Shown one piece after another: positions 40,905 through 49,277 of a stretch of 64,000 nt of DNA. The stretch is taken from the NCBI GenBank assembly GCA_036267135.1, contig DATAWQ010000034.1:1-64000 (forward strand), read 5' to 3'. The stretch's first letter is position 1. Every line of letters begins with the position of its first letter. The notes beneath the pieces are model-generated. The model ran no database searches, was not told where the DNA came from, and worked only from the letters and a program-made list of their open reading frames with translations. The translations under genes were made by a program, and so were the position numbers. The DNA comes from PALSA-505 sp036267135. Lineage in GTDB: Bacteria; Actinomycetota; Actinomycetes; Streptosporangiales; Streptosporangiaceae.

Positions 40905-41390
40905 TCATTCGTCCATCGAAAGCGGCTTGCTCATCTGCAGGGCAGTGATCTCGTAGCCCGACGTCTCGTACAGCCGCCGGGCCACCGCGTTCTTCCCGAG
41001 CACGTTGAGGCCGATCGCGGTGGCGCCGTGGCCGGCCGCCGCTCGCTCGGCGGCCGCGAGCAGCACCCGGCTGTAGCCCAGGCCCCGGTGCTCCGGCTCG
41101 ACCTGGATGTCGTAGATCCACGCGCCGGGCAGGCCGTCGTGTGACCGCACCGCCACCCAGACGTGCCCGGCCACGATTCCGCCGCCGGTCTCGGCGGTCA
41201 GCAGCACCATCCCCGGTGTGTCGTGGCCCTGCGGAAGCAGCGAGCCGGTTTCCCGCTCGGCCCGCTCGGCCGCGCCTTCTGCCGGCCACTCGCCGACCTC
41301 GACCTTCTGCTCCGCGTAGTCACGTTTCAGGTTGGCTATGAAGGGGGCGAATTCGGTGGCGGACATCGGGCGGACCACGGGCTCAGCCAT
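40905..41390 (-). CDS. GNAT family N-acetyltransferase
   Basis: A 161-residue GNAT protein; ATG 41390 gives a normal N-terminus (MAEPVVRPMSATEFAPFIAN), the longer frame does not. The acetyl-CoA part is IYDIQVEPEHRGLGYSRVLL with the RGLGYS loop, followed by IGLNVLGKNAVARRLYETSG and YEITALQMSKPL. The substrate is unknown. It is divergent from the PHA synthase gene, with 87 bases between starts. Confidence 0.9.
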   Translation of the reverse strand: MAEPVVRPMSATEFAPFIANLKRDYAEQKVEVGEWPAEGAAERAERETGSLLPQGHDTPGMVLLTAETGGGIVAGHVWVAVRSHDGLPGAWIYDIQVEPEHRGLGYSRVLLAAAERAAAGHGATAIGLNVLGKNAVARRLYETSGYEITALQMSKPLSMDE

Positions 41391-41477
41391 CGTCAGATCA
41401 TGCCGCAGTAGGCATTCGGGCCAACCCAGAGCATGATTCAACCAAGACGACGATCACATCGGCCAGCGGAGGGTGCC

Positions 41478-43184
41478 ATGCCGGATCCCAGCGCCACAGC
41501 CGAGCAGGCCGCCGACGCCGCCGACGCCGCCGGCCCGCTCGACCTGCTGCTCACCGACGCGGCGCTTGGTGTCTGGCGGATGTTCCGGCCGGACACGTCG
41601 GTGCTGCGGCTGGCCCGCAACCTGGCCCGCAAGCCGCAGCTCACCGGCGGCACCATGGCCCTGTTCGGGATGGAGCTCGGCAAGATCGTTGCCGGCCGCT
41701 CCACTATCGGGCCGCACCGCAAGGACCGCCGGTTCGCCGATTCCGCCTGGCGGGACAATCCGCTGCTCAACCGCGTGATGCAGGCCTACCTGGCCGCGGG
41801 CCAGACCGCCGAGGGACTGCTCGCCGCCGCCGAACTGGACTGGCGCGACGGCGAGCGGATGAAGTTTCTGCTGGCCAACCTGCTCGCCGCCGCCGCGCCG
41901 AGCAACCTCCCGCTGCTCAGCCCGGCCGGGTGGAAGGCCGCGATCGACTCCGGCGGCCTGTCCGCGCTTCGCGGCGCCCGGGCGCTGGCCGGGGACCTGG
42001 CCGCGCCGCCGCGCGTGCCGACCATGGTGGAGCCTGGCGCGTTCGAGGTGGGCCGGGACCTGGCCGTCACCCCTGGCGCGGTGGTGGCGCGCAGCGAGGT
42101 GTTCGAGCTCATCCAGTACGAGCCGGTGACCGACACCGTGTACCGGTACCCGCTGCTGATCGTGCCGCCGATGATCAACAAGTTCTACATCACCGACCTG
42201 GCCCCGGGCCGCAGCCTGGTGGAGTACCTGGTCGGCCAGGGGCACCAGGTGTTCGTCGTCTCCTGGCGCAACCCGGACCGCAGGCACCGGGACTGGAACC
42301 TCAGCACCTACGGCGGCGCGGTGCTCGAAGCGCACGCCGCCGTGCGTGCGATCACCGGCGCCGCCAAGGCCAGCATCTGCGCGCTGTGCTCGGGTGGCAT
42401 CGTCTCCTCGATGGTCGCTTCGCACCTGGCCGCGACCGGCCAGGCCGACCGGCTGGCCAGCCTCTGCCTGGGGGTGACCGTGCTGGACCAGGCGCGGTCG
42501 GGCACCGCGTCCGCGATGATGAGCCAGGCCACCGCGAACGTGGCCAAGGCCGCCTCGCGGGCCCGTGGCTACCTGGACGGCCGGGCCCTGGCCGAGGTGT
42601 TCGCCTGGCTCCGGCCCGGCGACCTGATCTGGAACTACTGGGTCAGCAGCTATCTGGAGGGCAAGACGCCGCGGCCGTTCGACATCCTGTACTGGAACGC
42701 GGACACCACCCGGCTGCCCGCCGCCCTGCACGCCGACTTCATCGACCTGGGGCTGGCCAACGCGCTGACCGTGCCGGGCCGGGCCAGCATGCTCGGCTCG
42801 CCGGTCGACCTGTCCAAGGTGGACACCGCCGCTTACCTGGTGGCAGGGGTGGCCGACCACCTGTGCCCGTGGCAGTCCTGCTACCGCAGCACCGGGTTGC
42901 TCGGCGGCCCGGTCCGCTTCGTCCTGTCCACCAGCGGGCACATCGCCTCCATGGTGAACCCGCCGGACAACCCCAAGGCGACCTTCCAGGCCGCACCGGG
43001 CAACCCGGCCGACCCAGGAGAATGGCTGGCCGCCGCGCGGACGGTCCCTGGGAGCTGGTGGCCCGACTACTCCGCCTGGCTGGCCGGGCACAGCGGCAGC
43101 CGCAAGCGGCGTCCGGCCGTGCTCGGCAGCGACGCGTTCCTGCCCCTCGGCGCCGCCCCCGGCCGCTATGTCCTCGACCGCTGA
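41478..43184 (+). CDS. phaC: Poly(3-hydroxyalkanoate) synthase (PhaC) with variant nucleophile box
   Basis: A 568-residue class I/II-type PHA synthase. GGAGGG precedes ATG 41478. Visible are DRRFADSAWRDNPLLNRVMQ, PPMINKFYITDLAPGRSLVE, the nucleophile Cys304 in ALCSGG, the Asp in VAGVADHLCPW and the His in STSGHIASMVNPP. The usual box is GxCxGG; here the first Gly is Ala (ALCSGG), so activity may differ. It polymerises hydroxyacyl-CoA into storage polyester. It overlaps the depolymerase gene by 17 bases. No phaA, phaB or phasin gene is nearby. Confidence 0.9.
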   Translation: MPDPSATAEQAADAADAAGPLDLLLTDAALGVWRMFRPDTSVLRLARNLARKPQLTGGTMALFGMELGKIVAGRSTIGPHRKDRRFADSAWRDNPLLNRVMQAYLAAGQTAEGLLAAAELDWRDGERMKFLLANLLAAAAPSNLPLLSPAGWKAAIDSGGLSALRGARALAGDLAAPPRVPTMVEPGAFEVGRDLAVTPGAVVARSEVFELIQYEPVTDTVYRYPLLIVPPMINKFYITDLAPGRSLVEYLVGQGHQVFVVSWRNPDRRHRDWNLSTYGGAVLEAHAAVRAITGAAKASICALCSGGIVSSMVASHLAATGQADRLASLCLGVTVLDQARSGTASAMMSQATANVAKAASRARGYLDGRALAEVFAWLRPGDLIWNYWVSSYLEGKTPRPFDILYWNADTTRLPAALHADFIDLGLANALTVPGRASMLGSPVDLSKVDTAAYLVAGVADHLCPWQSCYRSTGLLGGPVRFVLSTSGHIASMVNPPDNPKATFQAAPGNPADPGEWLAAARTVPGSWWPDYSAWLAGHSGSRKRRPAVLGSDAFLPLGAAPGRYVLDR

Positions 43185-44022
43185 GATGCCCCGGGCCGCC
43201 GGGACGGCGCCGCCCGGGCTGCGCAGCGTGGCGGTCGGAGGCCAGCTCCTGCGGGTGGCGGTTCGCCCGGGCCGGCCCGGCGGCCAGCGCCCGGTGCCGC
43301 TGCTGGTGATCAACGGCATCGGGGCCAGCCTGGACCTGCTGCAGCCGTTCGTGGACCGGCTCGCCCCCTCGCTCGAAGTGATCCGCTTCGACGTGCCCGG
43401 GGTCGGCGGGTCACCGCTGCCCGCGCTGCCCTACCGGTTCACCGGGCTGTGCCGGATGATCGCGCAGATGCTGGCCGAGATCGGGCACGAGCAGGCCGAC
43501 GTGCTCGGCATCTCCTGGGGTGGCGGGGTGGCCCAGCACTTTGCCGCGCTGCAGCGGCCGCACTGCCGCCGCCTCGTTCTGGTCAGCACGGCCACCGGCG
43601 CGCTGATGATCCCGGCCAGGCCGTCCGTGCTGGCCCACATGGTGACGCCGCGCCGGTACACCGATCGCGACTACCTGAAGCAGATCGCCCCATCGCTGTA
43701 CGGCGGCAGCGCCAGGACCGGCTCGGGCCGGGTGGCGGCGGCCATGCACGAGCACAGCCGGGTGGGCTCGGCCACCGGGTATCTCTACCAGCTCGCCGCG
43801 GGTGCGGGCTGGACCAGCCTGCCCTTCCTGCCGCTGCTGCGGCAGCGGACCCTGATCATGGCCGGTGACGACGATCCGATCATCCCGCTGGCCAACGCCC
43901 GGGTGATGCACCGCCTGATCCGCGACTCCCGGCTGCACGTCTACCCCGGCGGCCACCTCGCCCTGATCACCGAGGCCACCGAGCTGGCCCCGGTCGTGGA
44001 CGCCTTCCTGGCCGCGCCCTGA
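43168..44022 (+). CDS. Alpha/beta hydrolase, intracellular PHA depolymerase-like
   Basis: A 284-residue alpha/beta hydrolase. The oxyanion/first part is PLLVINGIGASLDLLQPFVD, the nucleophile elbow GISWGGGVAQHFA, the acid in MAGDDDPIIPLANA and the His in YPGGHLALITE. The wording is close to the PhaZ group found with PhaC. It overlaps the synthase by 17 bases in another frame, so the pair is one operon for making and using PHA. Confidence 0.86.
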   Translation: MSSTAEMPRAAGTAPPGLRSVAVGGQLLRVAVRPGRPGGQRPVPLLVINGIGASLDLLQPFVDRLAPSLEVIRFDVPGVGGSPLPALPYRFTGLCRMIAQMLAEIGHEQADVLGISWGGGVAQHFAALQRPHCRRLVLVSTATGALMIPARPSVLAHMVTPRRYTDRDYLKQIAPSLYGGSARTGSGRVAAAMHEHSRVGSATGYLYQLAAGAGWTSLPFLPLLRQRTLIMAGDDDPIIPLANARVMHRLIRDSRLHVYPGGHLALITEATELAPVVDAFLAAP

Positions 44023-44063
44023 CTGGCTTGATCCCCTCGGTCAGGGGTGGCACGATCGCCGAG

Positions 44064-45194
44064 ATGAGCACAGCATTGCGGGAGCTGCTGATTCGGCACG
44101 TTGACGCGGGCACGATTCCAGGCGGGGTCGCGGTGTTGGGGGCCGGGAACGTCGAGGTGGCCGCCGCGGGTGTGGTGTCGGTCGGTGGCGGTCCTATGGG
44201 CGCGGACGCGATCATGCGGATCCAGTCCATGACCAAGGCGGTGACCTCGGTGGCCGCGCTGCGTCTGGTCGAGGCCGGGCGTCTGCGGCTCGACCAGAGT
44301 CTGGTGGACTGGCTGCCGGAGCTGGCTGACCGCCGGGTGCTGCGCCGCCCGGCGGCGGAACTCGACGACACCGTGCCCGCTCGCCGGGCCATCACGCTTC
44401 GCCACCTGCTGACCAATGCCTCCGGGTACGGCATGATTCTCCAGGATTCGCCACTGCAGCGGGCGATGGCCGCGAACGGCACCGAGGCCGGCCCGGAGCC
44501 ACCGGCGATGGGCGCTGAGGAGTGGCTGCGTCGCCTGACGGAACTTCCGCTGGCGTTCCAGCCGGGAGAGGGCTGGCGCTACCACCATTCGTTCGGCGTG
44601 CTCGGCATCCTTATCTCGCGGGTGACGGGCCGGCCGCTCGGTGAGCACCTGGCCGAGGACATTTTCGGGGCGCTCGGGATGACCGACACCGCGCTGTGGG
44701 TGGCCGACGGCAAGCTGGACCGGCTGCCCGCGGCGTACCGGCACGGCGGCGAAGGGCTCGTGCAGATCGAGCCCGCCGGGGGCGGCTTCTACGCCGGGGC
44801 GCCGTCGTTCGACGTCAGTCACGGCGAACTCGTGTCCACCGCCCGGGACTATCACCGCTTCGCCCGGATGCTGGCCGACGGCGGGCGGGTCAGCGGCCGG
44901 CCGATGATCTCACCTGATCACCTGCGGCAGATGACCAGCGACCAGGTGCCGGCGGCGGGTAAGACCCCGGACAGCTTCTTCCCGGGATTCTGGGACGGCC
45001 TGGGCTGGGGCTTTGGCGTGGCCGTGCAGACAGAGGGGCCCCAGCGCGGACGCTTCGGCTGGTCCGGCGGGCTGGGTACAGACTTCTTCGTCGACCCGGA
45101 CGGCACCGTCGGCGTGCTCCTCACTCAAGTAGAGATGGGCGGGGACATGTGGCCGCTGGTCGAGCAGTTCCAGTCGCAGCACGAGCCGTCCTGA
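44064..45194 (+). CDS. Serine hydrolase of the beta-lactamase / class C family
   Basis: A 376-residue protein. The SxxK motif is SMTK (in IMRIQSMTKAVTSVAAL); the second motif tyrosine is in GWRYHHSFGVLG; the KTG-like box is GRFGWSGGLGTDFF (HxG replaced by W-SGG). There is no signal peptide, so it is more likely an esterase or peptidase than a resistance beta-lactamase. ATG 44064 is preferred because the extra upstream residues are not family-like. A strong terminator follows about 150 bases downstream. Confidence 0.88.
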   Translation: MSTALRELLIRHVDAGTIPGGVAVLGAGNVEVAAAGVVSVGGGPMGADAIMRIQSMTKAVTSVAALRLVEAGRLRLDQSLVDWLPELADRRVLRRPAAELDDTVPARRAITLRHLLTNASGYGMILQDSPLQRAMAANGTEAGPEPPAMGAEEWLRRLTELPLAFQPGEGWRYHHSFGVLGILISRVTGRPLGEHLAEDIFGALGMTDTALWVADGKLDRLPAAYRHGGEGLVQIEPAGGGFYAGAPSFDVSHGELVSTARDYHRFARMLADGGRVSGRPMISPDHLRQMTSDQVPAAGKTPDSFFPGFWDGLGWGFGVAVQTEGPQRGRFGWSGGLGTDFFVDPDGTVGVLLTQVEMGGDMWPLVEQFQSQHEPS

Positions 45195-45345
45195 TCGGCC
45201 GGCCGTATCCTCGCCGAGCGGCTAACGCCGGGACGGCGAACCTAGACTGGCGGGCGCGTCGGCCACGCTGCCCCTGGGTCTCTGGATATTCAGCACGGCC
45301 GCGAAGGGGTGGCCAGTGCGTTGAGTGCCAGCCGGGATCGTGCTT

Positions 45346-45380
45346 AGCGTGCCCCTCGACGAGGGGCACGCTGTTTTTTG
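45346..45380 (+). terminator. Strong intrinsic terminator
   Basis: AGCGTGCCCCTC (45346-45357) pairs with GAGGGGCACGCT (45361-45372) across a 3-base loop, followed by GTTTTTTG. Confidence 0.95.
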
Positions 45381-45417
45381 CTGACCTTCCCGAGTTCGGC
45401 CAGAGGCACAGGCTAAA

Positions 45418-45434
45418 TTAGGAAAGTTCCCTAA
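45418..45434. promoter_or_regulatory. Palindromic operator-like site before the secreted lectin
   Basis: TTAGGAAAGTTCCCTAA is a 17-bp imperfect palindrome (14 of 17 positions match its own complement), 45 bases before the secreted protein's ATG. Similar TTAGGAAA-type sites are common before actinomycete secreted carbohydrate-active genes. The regulator is not in the window. Confidence 0.6.
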
Positions 45435-45479
45435 CTTTCGGTCGAGAGGGGACATCAGGTCACCCCGCAGTGAGGACGG

Positions 45480-46457
45480 ATGAGGATGAGAAGGACCGCC
45501 TGGAGGATCGGGCTTGCCGCGCTGTCAGTGCTCGGGCTCGCCAGCCTCAGCATGTCCAGCGCCGGCGCCGCAGCGGGTCACGTCACCGCCGCGGCCCCGG
45601 CGGCCGGCTTGAAGATCTACAACACGTACGTGACCTACTACGGCTGGTATGACAACACGCCACCAGGATGTGCCACCGCCTACTCTGGCTGCGCCGGCGG
45701 GACCGGAACGTACACCGATCCGATCACGCTCGCCTCGGACCAGGACGAGTTCCCGGTCCACACGATCATCTACTACCCCACCGTCGGGAAGTACTTCGTC
45801 ATGGGCGACTCCTGCGGGGAGTGCACCCAGGACTGGTCGAACCCGCACGGCGGTCCCGATGGCGGCCCGGGCCTGCACCACGTGGACCTGTGGATCGGCG
45901 GCAAGGACGCTAACGAATTCGATGTGATCGACTGCGAAGACGCCCTCACGCAGGGCAAGCCCGACGGCGCCCCGCTGCTCACGCCGGTCGAGGTAAACCC
46001 GCCCTCGAACCTGCCGGTGAGCACCCAGCCGCTGTTCAACGACAAGACCAATAAGTGCTTCGGCGGCATGACGGTGAGCACCAACTTCGGCCAGTACGCC
46101 AACGGCGGCTCGGGTGAGTGCATCACCGATCCTGGGACCACCGCGGGCACCCGCGCGGACGTGGCGGCGTGCACCGGCGCGGCCGACCAGGATCTCGCCT
46201 TCAACGGCGCGTTCTTCATGATCAACAAACTGTGCCTCAAGGCCGTGGGCGGCGCGGGCAAGGTCGGCAGCAAGCTGGACTACGCCGCCTGCAGCGGCGG
46301 CCCCAATGAGCAGTGGGAGATCAACGCCAACGGCACGATCACGACCATTCAGGTGGGTCTGTGCATCTCCCAGTCGGGCGCGGGCCTGGAACTGGCGAAG
46401 TGCACCACGGCCGCCTCCGAGAAGTGGACGTACACGTCAGAAGCTGCCCCGTCCTAA
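45480..46457 (+). CDS. Secreted protein: barrel-like domain plus ricin-type lectin
   Basis: A 325-residue secreted protein with a signal peptide (about 1-30, ending near AGAAA). Residues about 45-190 look like a small beta-barrel: TYTDPITLASDQDEFPV, YYPTVGKYFVMGDSCGEC, with several Cys. The C-terminal about 130 residues form a ricin B-like trefoil (NKCFGGMTVS, NKLCLKAVGGAGKVGS, GPNEQWEINANGTI, GLCISQSGAGLELAKC). It likely binds sugar polymers outside the cell; the catalytic nature of the first domain is unclear. ATG 45480 (45486 possible) follows GAGGAC. Confidence 0.85.
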   Translation: MRMRRTAWRIGLAALSVLGLASLSMSSAGAAAGHVTAAAPAAGLKIYNTYVTYYGWYDNTPPGCATAYSGCAGGTGTYTDPITLASDQDEFPVHTIIYYPTVGKYFVMGDSCGECTQDWSNPHGGPDGGPGLHHVDLWIGGKDANEFDVIDCEDALTQGKPDGAPLLTPVEVNPPSNLPVSTQPLFNDKTNKCFGGMTVSTNFGQYANGGSGECITDPGTTAGTRADVAACTGAADQDLAFNGAFFMINKLCLKAVGGAGKVGSKLDYAACSGGPNEQWEINANGTITTIQVGLCISQSGAGLELAKCTTAASEKWTYTSEAAPS

Positions 46458-46463
46458 CCGGGA

Positions 46464-46495
46464 TCAGCCAGGCGCCCAGTCCCCGGCGCCTGGCT
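46464..46495. terminator. 12-bp hairpin after the lectin gene
   Basis: CAGCCAGGCGCC (46464-46475) pairs with GGCGCCTGGCTG (46484-46495) across eight bases, seven bases after the stop codon. No T-run follows, so it may be an inefficient terminator or a stabilising 3' hairpin. Confidence 0.65.
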
Positions 46496-46565
46496 GGGAC
46501 GTCCCGCATCGGGACGAAGCCGGAGCGCCTCAGCGTTGGCATCTAACCTGGAACAGGTCGAGACG

Positions 46566-47915
46566 ATGACGCGAGAGGATGATTTGGTGGACGGAACGCT
46601 CACTGCCGGTGATCTGGAACGACTGCGCAAGGATTTCTCGGCCAACCCGGGCTACCGGCTCGCCCAGAATGCCGTGACCCGGGTGACGGTCGACGACGTC
46701 GCCATCAACAGGGAGATCGTCAGCAGCATCGACCACTCCATGTCCACGACGCTGGACGACTGGAAGGTCACCAACCAGGAGCAGAGCGGACGCTGCTGGC
46801 TGTTTGCCGGGCTGAATCTGCTGCGCGTCGGCGTGATGCGCAAGATGGGGCTCAAGGAGTTCGAATTCTCGCAGAACTACATGATGTTCTGGGACAAGCT
46901 CGAGCGCGCCAATTACTTCCTCGAGGCGGTCATCGAGACCGCGAACCGCGATCTCGATGACCGCACGGTCGCGTATCTGCTGGACTCGGCGGCCGACGAC
47001 GGTGGCCAGTGGAACATGTTCGCCGCCTTGGTGGCCAAGCACGGCCTGGTCCCCAAGGGCTATATGCCGGAGACGCAGAGCTCATCGGACACGGGCCGGA
47101 TGAACTCGGTCCTGCGCTATCAGCTTCGCCGGGGCGCGCGGACGGTCCGCGCGGCCGCGGCCGAGGGTCTTGATGCCGCCCGCGCGGCCCAGGCCGAGAT
47201 CATGCACGTCGTCTACCGGATTCTGTGCATCCATCTGGGCACACCGCCGGAGCGCTTCGACTGGCAGTGGACGGACAAGGACAAGAAGTTCTGGCGGGAG
47301 GGCGTTCTCACCCCGCAGGAGTTCGCCACCAAGTACGTGGACCTGCCGGTCAGCGAGTACGTCTGCCTGGTCAACGACCCCAGGCCGTCCAGCCCGATCG
47401 GCCGGACCTTCACCGTGGAGTACCTCGGCAACGTCATCGGCGGCCCGCCGGTCATCTATCTCAACCTCGACGTGCAGATCATCAAGGACATCGCCGCGGC
47501 CACGATCCAGGGCGGCGAGCCGGTCTGGTTCGGCTGCGACGTCGGCAAGATGATGAGCGACGCTTACGCGTTCTGGGACACCGGACTCTACGACCTGCCC
47601 TCTGTCTACGACGCCACCTTTGACCTGGACAAGGCCTCGCGCCTCGACTACCACGAAAGTGCGATGACGCACGCGATGCTGTTCACCGGGGTCGATGCGC
47701 TGGACGGGGTGACCCGGCGCTGGCGGGTGGAGAACAGTTGGGGCTCCGACCGTGGCAAGGACGGCTTCTTCACGATGAACGACCCCTGGTTCAGCCAGTA
47801 CGTCTTCGAGATCGCCGCCCGCAAGAGCGCGCTTCCCGCCGACCTGCAAAGCGCGTTGGACGCCGAGCCGATCGTGCTGCCTGCCTGGGACCCGATGGGC
47901 GCCCTGGCCCGGTAG
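46566..47915 (+). CDS. pepC: Aminopeptidase C / bleomycin-hydrolase-type cysteine peptidase
   Basis: A 449-residue peptidase C1B. The catalytic Cys lies in NQEQSGRCWLFAGLNLLR, the His in SAMTHAMLFTG and the Asn in WRVENSWGSD. There is no signal peptide; members form cytosolic hexamers that trim peptides and can inactivate bleomycin by hydrolysis. ATG 46566 is taken as the start (the frame continues upstream to a TTG). It is single; the next gene is convergent. Confidence 0.93.
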   Translation: MTREDDLVDGTLTAGDLERLRKDFSANPGYRLAQNAVTRVTVDDVAINREIVSSIDHSMSTTLDDWKVTNQEQSGRCWLFAGLNLLRVGVMRKMGLKEFEFSQNYMMFWDKLERANYFLEAVIETANRDLDDRTVAYLLDSAADDGGQWNMFAALVAKHGLVPKGYMPETQSSSDTGRMNSVLRYQLRRGARTVRAAAAEGLDAARAAQAEIMHVVYRILCIHLGTPPERFDWQWTDKDKKFWREGVLTPQEFATKYVDLPVSEYVCLVNDPRPSSPIGRTFTVEYLGNVIGGPPVIYLNLDVQIIKDIAAATIQGGEPVWFGCDVGKMMSDAYAFWDTGLYDLPSVYDATFDLDKASRLDYHESAMTHAMLFTGVDALDGVTRRWRVENSWGSDRGKDGFFTMNDPWFSQYVFEIAARKSALPADLQSALDAEPIVLPAWDPMGALAR

Positions 47916-47935
47916 CCGGGCGTCCTTTCCCTCGC

Positions 47936-48586
47936 CTACGGCCTCGGTTCGGAGTACCAGCGCCACTCGCCGAGCCGGGGCCGGCCCGGCAGGTCGGCGC
48001 GGCCGGTGGCCCACAGCAGTGCCGCCCATGGGAGGGCGTCCGCTGGAGCGCCGGGGAAGAGCCGGCCGAGCACCCGCGCGCACAGGTCGGCGGGGGGTTC
48101 CCAGGGCACGCCCAGTCCCTGGGCGGCATCGTGCCCGTGGACCAGGGTTTCCGCCACGCCCATCGCGGCGAAGCCTTCCGGGTCCGAGGTGCCGTACGGG
48201 TGCCAGGCGCGGGTGTCCGGGGATGCCGTCGTGACCATGGCCGCCAGCAAGGCGCCGCACGCCTCGAGGGCCTGCAGCAGGCTGGCCGCCCCTTTCTCAC
48301 GGTCCACGTGGATCGCGCTTTCCGCGCCACCCGGCCGGGTGCTCGTCATCGCGATCGGCACGTAACCGCCCTCGGGCGTGGCGGGAGTCAACTGGGTAGC
48401 GTAGGCGAACAAGTCGTCGACGACGTGCTCGACCGTCTCCCAGCAGTCCCACTCCAGCGAGCCGGCCTTAGCAGCCCACGCTTCCGCCGGTGCGCTGCCG
48501 AGGGCCGCGGCCGCCAGCCGCACCGTGAGCGTGACGTCGGCTGCGGTTACCTGGTCACGGCCTGGCTGGTCCTCATGCGGCGGCAT
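47936..48586 (-). CDS. Maleylpyruvate isomerase-fold / DinB-like protein
   Basis: A 216-residue protein of the mycothiol-dependent maleylpyruvate isomerase N-terminal type. It has WDCWETVEHVVDDLFAYATQ with the metal-binding His pattern (His in EHV), MGVAETLVHGHDAAQGLG with the HGHD box, and PWAALLWATGRADLPGRPRL. Such proteins use mycothiol or act as small-molecule transferases; the reaction here is unknown. It is convergent with pepC (20 bases apart). Confidence 0.85.
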   Translation of the reverse strand: MPPHEDQPGRDQVTAADVTLTVRLAAAALGSAPAEAWAAKAGSLEWDCWETVEHVVDDLFAYATQLTPATPEGGYVPIAMTSTRPGGAESAIHVDREKGAASLLQALEACGALLAAMVTTASPDTRAWHPYGTSDPEGFAAMGVAETLVHGHDAAQGLGVPWEPPADLCARVLGRLFPGAPADALPWAALLWATGRADLPGRPRLGEWRWYSEPRP

Positions 48587-48654
48587 ACCCGGAACCTACT
48601 ACAGCGATCGACGCACGCCTGCGGCCGGCTTTTACGCCGGTGGCAGGGACTGGG

Positions 48655-48745
48655 TCTGTGTGGGTGTGGGGGTAGGGGTCGGGGTCGGCGTGGAGGATGG
48701 TGTCGGTGTGGGGGAGTGGGTGGCCGTCCGGGTTGGTGTTCGGCT
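48655..48745 (+). repeat. G/T-rich low-complexity tract
   Basis: A run of GTGTGGG, GGGGTCGG and GGTGTCGG units between two reverse-strand genes. It would encode Gly-Val repeats on the + strand, but there is no supported gene there. It sits downstream of the oxidase-like gene and upstream of the isomerase-fold gene. Confidence 0.7.
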
Positions 48746-48751
48746 TTCCGG

Positions 48752-49186
48752 TTACGTCTCCTGGCCGGTCATGTTGAAGGAGGCGATCACCTTGACCGGC
48801 CGGACCCGCACCAGCAGTTCGCCGGGGACGCCGTTGCGGCGGCCGAACTCCCCGGCCCGCTCGGGGCCTATGTACCGCGCCGCGATCGCGGTCGCCGAGG
48901 TGACCAGGGCAGCGGGATCCTCGCTGAGCTCGGCTACCCCCTGGACCTGGACGAAGGCATACGGCGGCTGTTCCAGGTCGACGCAGATCACGACCCGCGG
49001 GTCGCGGGCCAGCGCCCGGCCCTTGGCGGTGCCCTTGCCGGTGTTGAACACCAGCCGGTCATCCTCGACCACAAACCACACCGGGGCGACCAGCGGCCGG
49101 CCGTCGGCCGCGCGATAGCCCAGCTTGCCCGTCCGCGTGCCGTCCATCAAGAAAGCACGGATCTGCGGGTCGGTAACCGAATGCAT
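48752..49186 (-). CDS. Pyridoxamine 5'-phosphate oxidase-fold FMN protein
   Basis: A 144-residue PNPOx-like split-barrel protein: LMDGTRTGKLGYRAADGRP, then VAPVWFVVEDDRLVFNTGKG and ALARDPRVVICVDLEQPPYA. This is the TIGR03618-like group of actinomycete F420 or FMN-binding enzymes. ATG 49186 fits the family start (MHSVTDPQIRAFL). The natural substrate is unknown. It is divergent from an aminoglycoside-phosphotransferase-type gene, with 91 bases between. Confidence 0.87.
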   Translation of the reverse strand: MHSVTDPQIRAFLMDGTRTGKLGYRAADGRPLVAPVWFVVEDDRLVFNTGKGTAKGRALARDPRVVICVDLEQPPYAFVQVQGVAELSEDPAALVTSATAIAARYIGPERAGEFGRRNGVPGELLVRVRPVKVIASFNMTGQET

Positions 49187-49277
49187 CCCCGCAGTGTAGG
49201 CACCGGCACGAACGCGAGGGCCCATTCGCCGCAGAACCCGCCCAGGGGAGCCGGCCGTCCATGGCAGCATGGCGTGA

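Noticed and set aside
44064..45194. Antibiotic-resistance beta-lactamase
   Set aside because: There is no signal peptide and the third motif differs; it fits the esterase/peptidase branch of the fold.
48525..49118. Glycine-valine-rich protein on the + strand
   Set aside because: It is the translation of a G/T-rich low-complexity tract and then antisense to the oxidase-fold gene.
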